A stretch of DNA of 64,000 nt from Lycocorax pyrrhopterus obiensis (lineage: Eukaryota; Chordata; Aves; Passeriformes; Paradisaeidae): assembly GCA_014706295.1 (NCBI GenBank), contig JACSVZ010000002.1, positions 20,877,994 to 20,941,993 of the forward strand, written 5' to 3'. This document shows positions 39,601 through 54,600 of this stretch, piece by piece. Under the pieces are notes generated by a model. The model had not been told where the DNA came from. It did not search any database and saw nothing but the letters and a program-made list of their open reading frames with translations. The position numbers and the translations under genes were made by a program. Positions within the stretch are counted from its first letter, which is position 1, and every line of letters begins with the position of its first letter.

Positions 39601-42600
39601 ATGTGTGTTTTTAAAGACTTGCCAATAAATTCAAGGACTCCAGGCAAGAATTCTCTTGCACACAGCAGTAAATTATAAAAAAGTAAGAAGATGGAAAAGG
39701 TTTTGATCTAATCAGCACATGTGCTTTCTGATATAAGCATACCTGAATAAAGAGGGGCAAGAATCATCACTATTTGCATGAGATCTCCTCATGCAAGAAT
39801 TACTACTACTTTTAAATAAACTATGTTTTGTTTCTGCAGTTTGTGGGGGAACCCTGATGGCATATGCAGGTGGGAATTTCTCTTCTCCTGGTTATGATGG
39901 CATCAAAAATTACACAAGTAACCTGAACTGTGAATGGACCATTGAAAATCCCTCCCACTATAATTCATCCATTTATATATCTTTTGAGGATTTCCACTTG
40001 GAACATCACCAGAACTGCCAGTATGACTACCTAGAGCTACGAATAGGTTTGTATGTTCAGCAGGAGAATGGATAAAGCCTATTAAGATCCTGGTTGTACA
40101 ACTGTGTTTGTGCCAAATCTGGTTCATATATATTTGCAGGGAGTGGCTGTTGTAGAATCTATACATTTGAGAGTTTTCATATCATGCCTCCCATGTTGCA
40201 TCCATGATCAGAAGTGGGATTTCACTACCAGAGCATTGAATGCATGGATTTGGTCACCTGTTCTTTCAGGGGAGAAAATGGAAAACTGGATAGACATCTT
40301 GGGGCGATAAATAGTTTTGCTGTTTGCAATACTCACCTGACTCTCTCTTTGCAAGGGACAATATGAATTTCACTTAATCTTCCTTGAGAGATGGCATTTG
40401 CAGCCATCAAAACAATTTATTTGGTCCACTCCCCATTCTCTGCCTGGTCCTGAAATATCTCCAGGGACAGCAGGAATGGAGTAAAGAATGTTTTAATTAT
40501 TCATAGCCTCTGGACTGCATGCCCACTTCAGACCCATTTTTGTGTTCTATAAGATGATTCTTCAAAAAGAAATCCATATTTCCTGCAAGAATGCATTGCA
40601 AACCAGAGACTAAAGCGTTTAAAAGGAAAAAAAAATGACAGGATTAATGCACCAGTAATATCCCTGCATATTTGAGCATCTTTATCTATCCACAAGAGCA
40701 AGCAACTGGAAATGTCGTATGAAAGTCATTCAGCTGTTGCCAAGTGTAGTATGAGAGCTGCAGCTGTTTTCCTCACAGAAAGGCTGTACCTGTGAGTCCA
40801 AGAGAGAGCAGGTTTTAATTTACGAGGAAATGCTTTCTGAAACATGTGAAAAGGTAAAGCGGGAATCTGTCACATCCGTATTTGCAGTCATTTGAGCAAG
40901 AGCTTTTGGTTGTATAGCATCAGTTTGCCCTGTGTAGAGCCAGAGCCTGCATAGCTCTGTAGCCTAGCAGTTCTCTCCCATGTATGCACTGGAGCTGGGA
41001 AATAATAGAAAGAAAACTCAGAGAAAGAAATAGTAAAATATATCTGCTTTGTTACTCATCCATTTCTGCTACTCTCACTTTATCGTGAACCTCAGGCCTC
41101 CAGGCAATACAATCAAAGAAAAGGGAAGAAAGTGTAGTCTTGCTTTATTCTACACAGTTTTGTCATCTAAGTAGTAGTGTTCATTTCAGCACTAATAATG
41201 GAATTCCAGTTTCACAGCTAGTCTCATGTCAAAAGCAGAATACCCTCATTCATCTGTGTATGCTGACAAGTAACATTTAATGAGCCCTGAGATGCAGCAG
41301 TGCAGAGTACCACTATACTCAGGCAGGTGCTGTTTAAGACGCTTGATACAGCAGATACGTAGTTAGGGAAAGGTCTAATTCAACTTTAAGTTACCCAAGA
41401 GACCCCAAATGTAGCTGAGATGTGCAAAATTCTTTTGAGATGCCCACTATTAATACAGTGATGACAGCTTGTTCATGGATGGTGCACATCCCTATATAGC
41501 AGAAAACTCAAAATCCCTGTTGACGTTAATGAGGATGTCACAAAAACAAAGGTTCAATAGGTGTCCATGTGATACAGTCTTTAGGCCATCTCTTTCCACT
41601 GTTCTGTCCCAAAAGGTCTGTAGTTTTGGGGCAGAACAGTGACGTTTCTGTGTGTCTGATATGACGTATGAAAGTGTGCAGGATGGCATGAAGGGGAGAA
41701 AAGGAGCCCAGGGTAATTAAAGGATCATTAATATAGGTTTGGAGAGAACTTTTTTGTTGCCAAGATTTAGATCTCAGCAATGAACTGCAACACTCCGCTC
41801 ATATCCATAACAAATAATCAGTTACTGTGTGATATGTACTCTTCTCTGCCTTCTTGTCAAAACACAATGAATTGCATGTTTGCACTATTCCTTTATGTTA
41901 TTGTCGCTCTTTTAGCACTCAAAAAGTATTGTGTTTATTTTTTTTACTTTCTTTACTTAGGGGATGCTGATGGAGAGCTAATATCCAGGCTTTGTGGTCA
42001 GTCTGCACCATCTGTGCCACTAATTATAGCTGCCCCCCAGGTCTGGGTACACTTTGTAAGTGATGAAAACGCAGAAGATAAAGGATTCTTGGCCCATTAC
42101 ACATTTGAAGGTAAATGGCTTGATAGACTGCTGCCTTGGCTGACTGAGGCACTTCTGGGGAATGTTGCCAGTCATTTGGTGATATGGAGAATAGTCATGA
42201 TGGAATCAGCTCTCAAAGAGGTCCTCAAAAGTTACACAGTGCTTGCCACTATTTATATCCTTCTAAAGCAAGCATGTGCTAGCAGTTGAACTCTCAGATT
42301 TATTTTCTGCCTCACTGTTGCCGTTCCCCAAACCACATTCGAGTTTTTGCAATGCTGTGCAACACTCAGAACAGCTGGTTGCTCTTGGGAATAGGGATGT
42401 AACAGGTAATACCAGCCAAGTTTGACTTACTTCAAATAGGTCTCTGGAGTGCTAGCAGAGCTGAAATGCATTCTGCTGCTTGAACCTTTGCACTCATTTT
42501 GAAATCCACTTGAAGCCGTATCAGTGCAAATTACACCACTTTGCCATTTACGTGCCAGAACAACTACTCTTCCTGTCACAGCTGAATTTAGCCTTGGGGC

Positions 42601-45600
42601 TTATCTAGGCACATCAGAAACTTTTTGGCTTCATTGTGTTGGTCCAAGAATGGCACTGGTTGGCTTAAGAGTGAGATAAATGGAAGATAAGGTGGAAGAG
42701 GCAGATGTGTCAGCTGGCAAAGGTTTTGCAGAGTTATATTAAGTATCAGAATAAATGCAAAGTTTCAAGGTCGTTGCATCTTTTTACTCACTATTCAATG
42801 ACAAAGATTTTAAAACTTGGAATTTCCCAGGTAAATTGTTCATATTTATCAGTACAACTTAAATATATTTCAGTACTATTACAACCTGAATAATCTTTCA
42901 TTCATTTGATTATAGTGTTCAGTTCCAAAAATGTATTGAAGGGTTACTTTTTTTTCTTCAGCCTGTGGTGGTATACAGTCAGGTGAAAGCGGAATTATCT
43001 CAAGCCCTAACTACCCAGAGCCTTACAGCAATCAGAATCACTGCTCCTGGGTGTTGGAAGCCCCTGAAGGTGAAACCATCACTGTAAGTAACATGTCACA
43101 ATTGTGTGCACAGCAGACAGTGTGAGAAGTACCTTCTGAGTTTTGAGGAACAGATTTGAGAAAATTTGGAAAGTCAGAAATGTGGAGGAATGAAATATCT
43201 TCCTATTGACTTTACCTAAAAGAGGGAGTGAAGATAACGCATCAAAACCAGATTGTTCTTTCTGAAAAGCAGAAAGATCCTAGGATAACTTGATCCCTAA
43301 ACCCAGCACTGAATTCTCCTTTAAACAATGACTTTCTATGTTTACAAAATTGAAATAACTCATTTTATTAGATGTTCATTGATATTCTCACTGTCATGAA
43401 AATAAGTGAGGCTGAAGGTTTTTTTTCTCTGCAGGAAAGTTTCAAGCCACTAGAAAGTTACTTTTGTGTCTTACTGGTTAATCTGAAACATAATATGATT
43501 TCTGGTACAAATTACATCAATAAAGTGTTGCTCCTATTTCCCAATAAGTATTAAAAGTCTGCCTGAGGTGCTACTTTTTTTGAGTCAAACTCCTGACAGA
43601 CCAATTTAAGCACCTTTATGGCCAAGTAGTGCAAAACTTAATTCACTGAATTATTTGACTGATTTTTGCAAGCACAGATGCAATCAGTGACATTTATGGT
43701 TCAGGTCAGAAAAATATCTGAAAAGCAGTTTTGTGAAAACACATTGCAGATTTTCATATGTAATGTCTTTCACTAATTTCCCTATCATGTTTTCCTTGCT
43801 TACAACTGCGAAGGTTAGAAATGCAAACCCATAGTCCTAATTATTCTGCTACATGATATTCTGACCACTGCCTATGTACTTATTTCAGGGAATACAGGAT
43901 TATTTTAGTAGAACACAAGATTTCTATTTTATCCACAAACTAGTTTAAAGCAGAACTAATTTTAATCAGATGAAAGCAGATTTCTGTTTTGAAACGACTG
44001 AGTAGCAGCACGCTCAGTGAAGGCAGACTGATTTTTTCCAGTATAAGCTGCCAGTTTCAGTTGCTGGCAAAGTTTTGAATTTAAACTATTACAGCTAAAT
44101 TTGTATTTAGTCTTAGATAGGTTCTTTTGGAAATGAAGACACACAAAAGGTACAAGAAAAAATACTGTGTATTTCCTAAACTTTTCTACAGAGATCCTGC
44201 TCCTGAAACTGGTTTAAAAACCCCAAAACTGATGGAAACAAAGCCAGGCAGTAACTACTGTACATCAATATTTCAGCATCAACAAATCCAGGAGTCTACA
44301 GGATGAGCAATCTAAATGTTTGAACTGGAAATCCCACCTGTGAGCATATCTTTCCAAGGACAAATGGCATCCGTGTGGGAGGGAGACAGGGTCAGAGGCT
44401 GCCTGTCCAGCCCGGTCTGTTTATGCAACGCATCCAGGCCCGCAGGAACGAACCATGGAACTGTTTCTGTTTTGGTGGAAACTAACATTATTTTTAGCAA
44501 ATGTTAGTATATTGATTCAAAATAATAGGAAGAAAAAGATTCAAGGCCTTCTGCTTGCATAGCTACTTACATTTCATGAACAGAAACTTTGAGTGCAGGA
44601 AAGTGGTTCAACACCTGTACATATTCAACACTGTTTTGAAGCACACAGTTAGTTTCAAAATATGTTAAAGTCACAATAATGCCAGTTTTGAACATATTAA
44701 TTCCTCTTCCACTTGTTTCTTCAAGCTAAGTAGCTGCTGTTACTGGTAGTGGCAAGATTCCAATCAATACTTGCAGGAAAGCATCATGAAGTGAGGGTCA
44801 GATTTCTGAGTGCACCCAAAAATCATTGTGCCACGATGGCTTCAGGATCTGTCTGGAATTGCTCTAAACCCTCCCCTAGAGTGACTGGTTTTAGGACCTG
44901 AATGTCACCTTTGTGTGTTGCAGCTTACTTTTACAGCCTTCCACATTGAAAACCATTCACTTTGTGAGTGGGATTCTGTTACTATCCTGAATGGTGGCTC
45001 TCCAGGGTCTCCTGTCATAGGAAAGTATTGTGGAAACACCTCACCTGGGACTATTCGGTCTGGTTCCAACAAGCTAGTCGTCATCTTTAACTCTGATCAC
45101 TCAATTCAAGGAGGTGGCTTTTATGCAACATGGACAGCAGAATCTTTAGGTAAGTTCACATTAAAGAACAAAAGAAATGCATGCCATCATCTTCAGGATC
45201 CCTGAAAGAAGCCAGTACTAAAAAATTCAAGTATTAATCCAGTGCTTTCTGATCTCACACAATGAATTCAAATTTGGATCGATTTTGTACTTTTTAAGCC
45301 TCCTACTGGCAGTTTCTTGATGGCTGTAAATTGATACCATCACCATTACCCTCCCAGCAGTGGTATCTATTGTCAAGGACTATGAGACATTTCACTTCAT
45401 GAATAACAATTGTTCCACAGTTTGATTCAGTTTAAACACTTAAAACTAGGAAGAAGTGAGTTCCAAAACAGAGAGGCAGACAGATCTTCTCAAAGAGCAC
45501 ATGTGACAAGAGCCTAGAACTCTTGCACTGTGATGGAGATGTTGGTACACTTTTGAAGGTGGTATACATGCAGGATTGAATGGTACATTTCTCAAAGCTA

Positions 45601-48600
45601 CGTTCCTTCTCTTGAAATTATCATCACTCTGGATTACAGAAAAAAACAATAAGGCAGCTCACCATTTGTGCAGCGTACTTCAGGAAGTCACTAAAGGACT
45701 AAAGGCATGTGTAGATGTGGCAGATGGTGGCAGGGCAGAAATCACTGTGCCTTCCTACCTCAGTACAGAGCTGGCATATGCTTCCTAGTGTCACCTCCAG
45801 CTGCAAACCTTCTGGCTGATCCTGATCAGCTTTCTGTACACTAATGATGTAGTTGTATTCACAGTTAGTTGATGGAGTGTCTTCTTAAGCATATCAATAG
45901 TCTGTGCTTGCATGACTATACGGTCACTTTAGCAAGTTTTTGAGCCATTCCCTGATGTCTCTCAGATTTCATGTGCAATGAAGTGCACTCTTCAATGGTG
46001 TAGTAGACATTAGCCTACAAGTGCCATGTGCTTAGGCAGTATTCTCTCTGTGAAAGTTTTCTCTTCTCTATGTATCTAATTTACTTTCTTCAGCTTTCTT
46101 CTCATTTGTTCCCTGAGAATCTGTGGGTCACACATTCTGTATGTGTGACCAAAACTGGGCTTCACATCCTTCTAAACACAACTGCCATTTCTAACATAGA
46201 AGAAAGAAAAATAAAATCTTCCTTTTAAAGCTATTATGTATTTTTTCAATTAAGAGGAAAAAAGTAGGATGTTACAAACCTTTTTTTTGCTCTTTATTCA
46301 TCCTTTTACTACATTGCATCTGAAATAATAAGGGGTTGCTAGTACTGTACGCATAGCCCTAGTAAATTATTCTTGGCGTGGTATTTGCAAATATGTTTCA
46401 AATTAACTAAACTTTTTATGTATAAAAACATGAGCTGCCACAGAGCCATGACCAGCCATTCCGCTTTATAAATGCATCTGTTAGCAATTTTTAAAGGCAT
46501 ATTTTTCAGCCCTCCCCATAATTCCACTGAGATCCACAGGGCTGCCTGGACCAGGGAAGTCACCATTTTGCCCTGGGTAAATGGTTGTAGCTTGAATAGA
46601 TTCACATGTGGAGCTGCAATATTTGCATGTTGCAGAGGGAGAAGAAAAAAGGATATAAAGTAGACTGTTTTTTTTCCCTGGAGTGCTTTTCCGAATGGCT
46701 GTCACAATGTGTGTGCAGCGGGTTGTGGGGAGGAATCTGCACAGTCTCAGATATATATGACCCCTGCACTCTTTCAAAGCAATATTCACTTCAAATTGCC
46801 AGGAGTATATAGATGGACCTTGCAAAAGGCTATGAAGTGGCAAGGAGAACGAGCTTGTGAAGAAAATAAAGTGAAGTACAAAGAGACACCTCTAGAGTAT
46901 AACTACCTCCCTGCTGTGGGGGTGGGAAAAAGAAATTCAAGAGGGGTAAATGAAGTTTCAATGAGTATCAGGGCTTTCCTCTCTCACCCTTGCAGCCACA
47001 GAAGCAAACAACCATTCAAAGCTGACACCACCCAAAAATATTTGAACATTTCTCCTATCTGTTACTATTTTTTCCAGGTTGTGGTGGAATCATTCATTCA
47101 GATAATGGTACAATCAAGTCCCCTCATTGGCCTCAAAACTTTCCCATGAACAGCAGATGCACATGGACCATCATTACGCATGAAAGCAAACACTTGGAGA
47201 TGAACTTCCACAGTAACTTCCAGATTCCAGATAGCAATGGAAGCTGCCAGAGCAGTTATGTGAAGGTAAAATAATTGTTGAGGTTAGCTCAGCAGAGCAG
47301 TGCTTTAAGAAGTCATGATTTCAGAACCCTGTTGTGCGTTTGTTATGGTTTAGACTGTCAAGGCACAAAGTTTGGGAAATACAAACTAAAGTTCTTGTAT
47401 CGTACAGTCCATTTTCTGTGTTCTTTGTGAACTGCCCTGTATATAATTTTAATTTTCATCGGTTCTTGAGGTTCCTCCAGCAGGGTCCCATCACCCATGC
47501 TTCCCCAAAAATGAAAAATATAAAAAAGACATCTATTATTTCAGAACCAGAAAATAATGAGAAAATAAAGCATAAAGAAAAGATCTTTTCAATTATTCCA
47601 GTGAATAAAAAACCCTGGAATGTCACACTATAATTCTACCAAACTTCTTTATAAGTGCTTAGACTGTCCAGGTTGCACTACTCCTTTTTTTAAAGCAATA
47701 GAATAGAGTGGACATGCCTTGAATTTTTCAGTGTCATTCTTTTCTCAGGCATTTGGCATATGTTCAGTGGTTTTGTGCTAATTTTCTCCCCAGCAGTACA
47801 ACTCCCACTTGAAATAAAGGGCAAATAGAATTTCACATGTAGGAAGACTTGAGCAGCTGTACATCTGATCTATACCTACCAACTTACAAATCACAGTTGC
47901 ATTCATTTTTTAAGGCTGTGAAAAAAAACCCACAGCTATTAGATTTGTCTTTTCATAACCTGCTCCAGAAATTAATTGATGCAATGTTACAATACATTTC
48001 ACTAATATGAAATTCTTAATGCCACTCAGTAAAAGTGTTTAATTTTAAATTCCTAAACTGCCCTGAATTACATAAGAAAAACAATGTCAATTGGAGATTT
48101 TCTCCATAGAGAAAGATCTGAAATTTTTGATGTCCACTTCCTTTTCTGAATGTCCAATTTGAGATGTACGAAGGTGTCTGAAAAGCTGTAGAATGATGTA
48201 AGTTTCTTCCATTTATTCCAAACTGAGCAGCCAAAAGAGAGTAATCCAAAATCAATAGTGACATTGCAAAACCTTGGCCAGGCTACAGACTGTATAAATT
48301 AATCCTTTGAGCATCCATTGCCTCAAACACCTGGTCACAAGAATGAGGTGATTCATATGCTTACACTTACAGACTAACCCTTGGCTAACCCTTTCCTTTC
48401 TAGGATGGTTGCTTAGAGAAATCACAATTTCATGTGGTTGTACTGTTTCCACTCAGTTTCCTTCAAACACATTATTTTAAAAGTCAGATATTATTTAATA
48501 TATTTTTGGTATAAACTACAGTAAAAAACTGTTCAAACACATCAACAAAAGTAATTTTATTATTAGAGTAAATAATTCATTATTTAAACAGACATTTTAA

Positions 48601-51600
48601 ATCCTGTCAATAAACACCATGATTCAGGAAAATATTTAAATGTTTAGAAACATCAAACATTTATACCTGTTTCATTTTACATCTGTCTTGAAATTCAGTA
48701 CTTAAACTGTGAGCCTCAAGCACATATTTAAGTAATTAGCTAAAGAGGATTTCACTTAAATACCTACCTAAACCTGAGTGTGCTTTTTTGAATGGGTGGT
48801 TTGATTGAGCTTCAATGGGCTATTGGTGCAGTTGAAGTAATACTTTAAAAAATCATTGGTTTTTTATTTATTATATATATATTTTTAATTTTATTATTTT
48901 ATTAACTCTTTACTTGATTTGATACTTGTCATTGAACAAGTGAATGCAAAATTTAAAAAAAAATTACTAGCAACACTAGGTACTAAGGATCCAGATCTCA
49001 CAGTCTGATGCCTCTATATTACCCTGGCATGACAGCTTTGATTTTTATTTACTGAATAATATGAGGATTGCATGTAATAATTCCTTGTATGCACAGATAT
49101 GCATATTCATGGGTTGTATGGAGTTAAGTAAGCAGAGACAAAATGGAAGTAGGTAATGATATGCATAAAGTGTTTCTCTCTTGTCCTCTGGACCTGATCT
49201 ATGTTTGCTCTGTTACCAGGAGGGGTTCAAGCAAATGACCTCCAGATGCCTTTCAGAGGTCCCTGGCACCCTAAGTTATTCACTGTGATTCACTCCTTGG
49301 AGGAACCTTTTTGTCTCCACTGACTGTAGTAATTAGCTCCAATTTAGATCTCTTAGGTTCAGTGTGAGATGAACCCTACCCTAACTCTATGAAAAGAAAA
49401 ATTGCATATGTAATTCCTGGTGGGTTCCCACAAACTGCTTAGGCTTTGAAAGCACTAAACCATTTCCAATCTGGCCCTGCCAGGTGTGGAGAGGAAATAA
49501 TGAAGAAGCAGCAGCTTTGTTAGCCACAGGATGTGGAAGTTCAGCTCCTGATCCTGTTGTTGCTCCAAACAATGTGATAACTACAGTATTTCAGTCTCAG
49601 GATGCTCCTGCGCCAGGTTTCTCCGCATCTTTCACAAGCAGTAAGTAATATTAAAGCCAGATGGCTGCTCTGTTGGCCCATTTGGGATTAGTTTGACCTG
49701 TGTGTAGCAATTCAGACCCTGGTCCAACAAGGCGTTGAAGCCTCTGCCCAGATTTGTAAACCAAGAGTTTCCATACTGAATGCAATGAACTCTAGTGTTG
49801 GACTTGCCCAAGATGCAGCCCTAACTTTGTAGTTATTCTCAGCCGCCTTTGCCTTCCCAGTGTGATGAAAAGAATGATCAGGCTTTAAATTTTAAAAATT
49901 TATAGTTAAACTGCATGGAAACTAAAGCTTTAAATTTCTTAAAAAGATATTTCTTTAACCTAATGGCATGTGCTTTGTGATGGCTAAACACACCAGAAGT
50001 AGAAAAGTTACTGCTCAGCTGCTGTTGGTTGCTTGTGTTTTTTAGTAGGATGCTGCCAGAGGAAACCACTTGCCCTTCATGGGATTCAGATAAAAACAGC
50101 AAGAAACTAAGTACTTAGAGGGAAACACTATTGAAGCATACAGGATTCTGAATTGAAACCACTTTTGGTTTTATGTTTGCACTAACATTGTCAGTAACAT
50201 CTAACAATCTCTTAGTGGAGACAGTCACAGGCTTCATATGCCTGTTCCTAATCTTATACCAGCATTTCACTGTGCACTGCGTTCTTTTAAGCGTTTGTCT
50301 TAAAATAAGAGAAACAAAGGCCGTGCAAGTCATTAGGATCCAAAGAAGCTCCATGAAAATGAACTGTTCTGTGTGCCTGAAAATTTCTGGGTGGTAAACC
50401 TTTCCTGGCTCTGCATGTAGCAAATAAATGAGGAGATGGCCTTATGGCAGACTGTATTCTCCTGGATGCCAGGCGTGAAACAAGAACGGCACCACTTAGA
50501 CTAATGTGGGCATTTTCAAACAAGGCCGAACTGCTGCTGTGCCCCAATAACTCCTGCTGCAATTCAGGTATGTTTGTATTTACTAAGGGATTTTGCAATG
50601 TGCAGGCTCCACACCCACAGGAAGAGCAGTGCTGTGTCCTTCTGGTCAGTGGGCTGCAGGCCTATGGCCTGGTGTTATCCAAGAGTGTGGCACTCTGGGC
50701 GGGAAGGCCCTACGCTTCCCAAAAACGCTGCTCTGTGTATGTGTAAGACCTGCTTTTGCCATTGTGGTATATGCTGCTCTCCCTGGTTTTTTACCAGGAG
50801 AGGTGGGGTCCCTGTGTACATTATTAGGTTTCTTACTGTAAACCCAGAATAATAATATCACCTGGATTATAACTGTGCTTTATTTATTTGTTTGCAGGAT
50901 GCGGAGCAAATTTCACCAGCCCTGGAGGTCGTATTGTCTCTCCAAACTATCCTAGTCAGTATGACAACAATCTGAACTGCAATTATATCATAGATCGGGG
51001 ACCACAGTCACTGGTGATCCTAGAATTTGAGACTTTTCACTTGGAAGGTAACTGGTTCTTCATAATTTCAGTATATATTATGAATTGTAATTTCTTACTT
51101 GAAAACATACAAGTCTTCTATCATTGAAAATCACTGATGGTGTAATTTGCTGGTCCATTCTGAAAATCTTTTACAGACAAACATTTATAGTTTCCAGGCT
51201 TAGGTTTTGAGTCACTGAAGTCTTCCAGAAGAATGAAGAGAGATTTCACCTGTTGAATATCTTGCAATGATGTTGGGAATTTACCAGTTTCTTGGAATAT
51301 AAAAGCGACTGTGGCTAATCTGAGTCTTTGTTCCTGCTATTTTTTTTTTCCCCATTGAGTCTTACAATCTTTTTGATCTTAGGCCAGCTGTTTTGCTTTT
51401 CAGTGCATCTGTTCCTTAACTGATAAAATAGATATAAATATATGAGGATGTTTTACAAGGATGTAAGAACATAGAAATACAAAATTAGGTGAAAGACTAC
51501 AGCAATGAGAAATGCATAAAAGTGATTACCCTGTATATACCAATGAAAAAAGTCCCTCTTGTGATTGTCAAATTTGGCAGCATTTAGCCAAGAAATAACA

Positions 51601-54600
51601 AGTATAGTATCCTGATCCCATTGGTGTGAATGGTAAAACTTTCTCAAGCTTGAAAAAGTCAAATTTTTATGTATGGACATGCCATGATAACACAGAGGAA
51701 TCAGTATGTCCAAACTACTTGGGTGGCATCACATATTTTGAGGCCATCTTAATCTGGTTCCCTTGAAGTTACCAGACAAAGAGATATTGTGTAATTTGGT
51801 ACTAAGTTGGGTTGCATGATTTGAATTTTTCTTCAGACCCAACAATAAAGGCAGAAAATAGGATTCTTTTGTTTTCTTTTTAAGTTTCCAGACTGTTTTG
51901 AATTCAAAAGTATTCTGATTCAGACTTAATTTAGATCTGAGGTAGGGATTTGTTTTGACTATTATTTTATCTGAAACGTTTTTTCATCCCCTAATACAAA
52001 CGACTGCTTTAAGAATTTTTTTAAATAAAATGTAAACCGCAGATATTACATAATTTCTTCACACACAAGAAATTTTTATTCACCAGACACACTAAACATT
52101 AGGCTGAATCAGATGGTACCAATTTTGACTACTCTTTGAGTACATTTACTAATCTGCATTCTGTCTGTGCATTCAGTTAATTTATAAATGGATCCAAGCT
52201 TTTATTATCGAGAGGGTTAATGCAGAGAGGTAAGTGATACAGACACAATAATAAACATAGATCTACATAAGTACTAAAAATATTCTATTTCTTGAAGGGC
52301 AATTTGTTCCTTTATTTTTATAGGCTTCCTTAGGCTACACCAACTAAAAATTCTTAGTCACATGAAAGAACTGTGGATATGAGCTAATGGACATCTGGTT
52401 AGCAAAGAGGAAGTATGACACTCTCCAGTAGTTGATTACTAATGTTTTTCACAAAATCTTAAAATATAGCCCTGAAGTAAAGAAAAATTGCCTGGGTTTA
52501 AATTGTAAAGAAGATTGAAACCACCATCTTGCAAACTATCATTGCAGAAGTGAAAACTTATCCAGCAGTCACACTGAATATATTTAGCACATGTGCCTAA
52601 GGGTTTCCAGTGTGAACTCCATTAGTTCTTTTGCAAAGGCAGGACAATGTTTGGCAGCATCTGTTAAAAACATTTCTAGCTATTCCATATGCAAGGAGGC
52701 ATCACACCTGCTTAGATTGTTGCTGAGAGCAGCCTTTACAATTTTAGCCATACTATTACAGACATTCTGGGTTGGGTTTTAAGTTTAGCTGCATGTCTAG
52801 TTAACGTAATTTACTAACTATTTGACCTCTCAAAAGAAACCTAATTGGTTTTTTTCCATAGTTATTAAGTAAAGAAATATTTGAAATAATGCCTGTAAGG
52901 CATGCATATCTCGTTGACTTGAACAGGTTGAGATATCTTCTCCAGAAAATTAGAAGACAGAAGGTAATTGTCTATAGTACAGTGACTCATTGCTACAAAA
53001 TGGAATGACTTCATGAGTTAGTCACAGATCTCTGCCCTAGAGTAGCTATGTTTTCAGTTATGATGGGATGCCTGTTCTGATTATAAAGAATGACTGAGGC
53101 TGTTAACCCACAGCAGTGATATGGTGTCAGTATCTGGAACCAAATGAACATGACATGTATGTACTAAATATTAAATATGTATTAAGCACTAAATATAGCA
53201 ACTAACAGAGTAAGAGAGAACTGGGGGAAACTGCATTTGTTGATTTTGTGATCAAAATTTAATCTAAACTCTCTGCTTCTTGGTAGGTAGAACAATTTTC
53301 ATCTCACTTTGAGCCCCTGAAAATATACATCTAATTTAGATATTCATCTAGATTTATCTCCTAGTGGTAGAGGAGGGCTTTAAACTCAGAACCAAATGTG
53401 TTGTGCAGGTGGAGCGAATTACTTCCTGAAAGCCTCTCTCACTCTCTTTACCTACTGACTATGGCAGGAAGCCATGGACAATAGCTTACACAAGATACTT
53501 GAGATCTGGGCAGGAAAACATAGGCAAGATTAACCCCGTGAATGGAGTTTGGCTTAGCTTCTGTGATTTCCTCGCAGTGTGAAGGATGTTTATTCCTGTG
53601 CCAAACTCAATATGGTCACAGAACCTCTCTTGATTTGCCAGTTTCAGGAAGTTGCATAAGCTACCACATGTGTTGTTGTGTTTGGTTATTTTATAAAGAA
53701 CCAAACAAATAGGGGTGAATTTGTTATCTCAGCCCAGTTTCTGCAGTGATAAATGTCTTCCATCTGTCCTCCCTCCTTGGATCAAAAGTCTACACAAATC
53801 ACACATTAGAATTAGTAAAAACCCCCTATTTATCTTTCTTGTTGGACTTACTATCTAAGAAATAATTAGTCACATTCAATTTTTTGTTCATAAGATTTAT
53901 TCAGATGAACATTCCGACAAATTCACCTCTAGGACAGCTACAGTAATGTATTATTAAGTGGCTGTAATACTCTTCAAGTGTGAGTGTAACACACAATAAA
54001 GTCAGAGTCCCAAATAATGGGAAAATAGGGAAAATGGATGTAGGCTTCCTGCAAATTCTGTAGTATTTATACTCTGTGCATACAAGACAACTGCTTGATT
54101 ATACCACGTTGACCTGAAAAATGTTTTTAATAGCATGTTTATTTCTCCTTTTCTAAAAAACATTTGTCTGCAATTTTGCAATCTGGGATAGGGTCACAGC
54201 TTTGTTTTGGAGTCTGCTCTATCTGCTTTCTCAATTGTTACCAGGCAATTCAGAAAATAGACAAGTTTAGCAATGGATTATTTTGAAATAGGATATATAT
54301 GAGAAAGAATTTTAATTCCTTACTTTCAAAACAATATCTTGTGCTACAGAGCTGGTTGATATATTGCACAGGGATATATTGTACCTCTTCTACATTAGTA
54401 ATTACTAGTTGTATTGCCATTTATATCAGAAGCTGCTGTTGTGAACTAAAGCCTCATTATTTGAAGTTTTACAGACTTTAAACAAAAAGACAGGTTCTGC
54501 CTCAATACTAAATGAAATAGAATCTATGGCTAAAGACAGAGAGGTGGAAACAGAACATTGATATTAGTGATCAGATAGTCAGGGGCCCAGATTTGGTCAA

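Larger units (their letters stand above)
47266..49483 (+). other. CUBN: CUBN intron inside CUB21
   Basis: 2.2 kb with a very AT-rich segment at about 48480-48960 and a probable decayed CR1 tail near 49215-49300. Confidence 0.85.

Noticed and set aside
46481..47149. Open frames on both strands (120 codons -, 146 codons +)
   Set aside because: The + frame runs out of frame through the CUB21 exon, and the - frame has no recognisable product.
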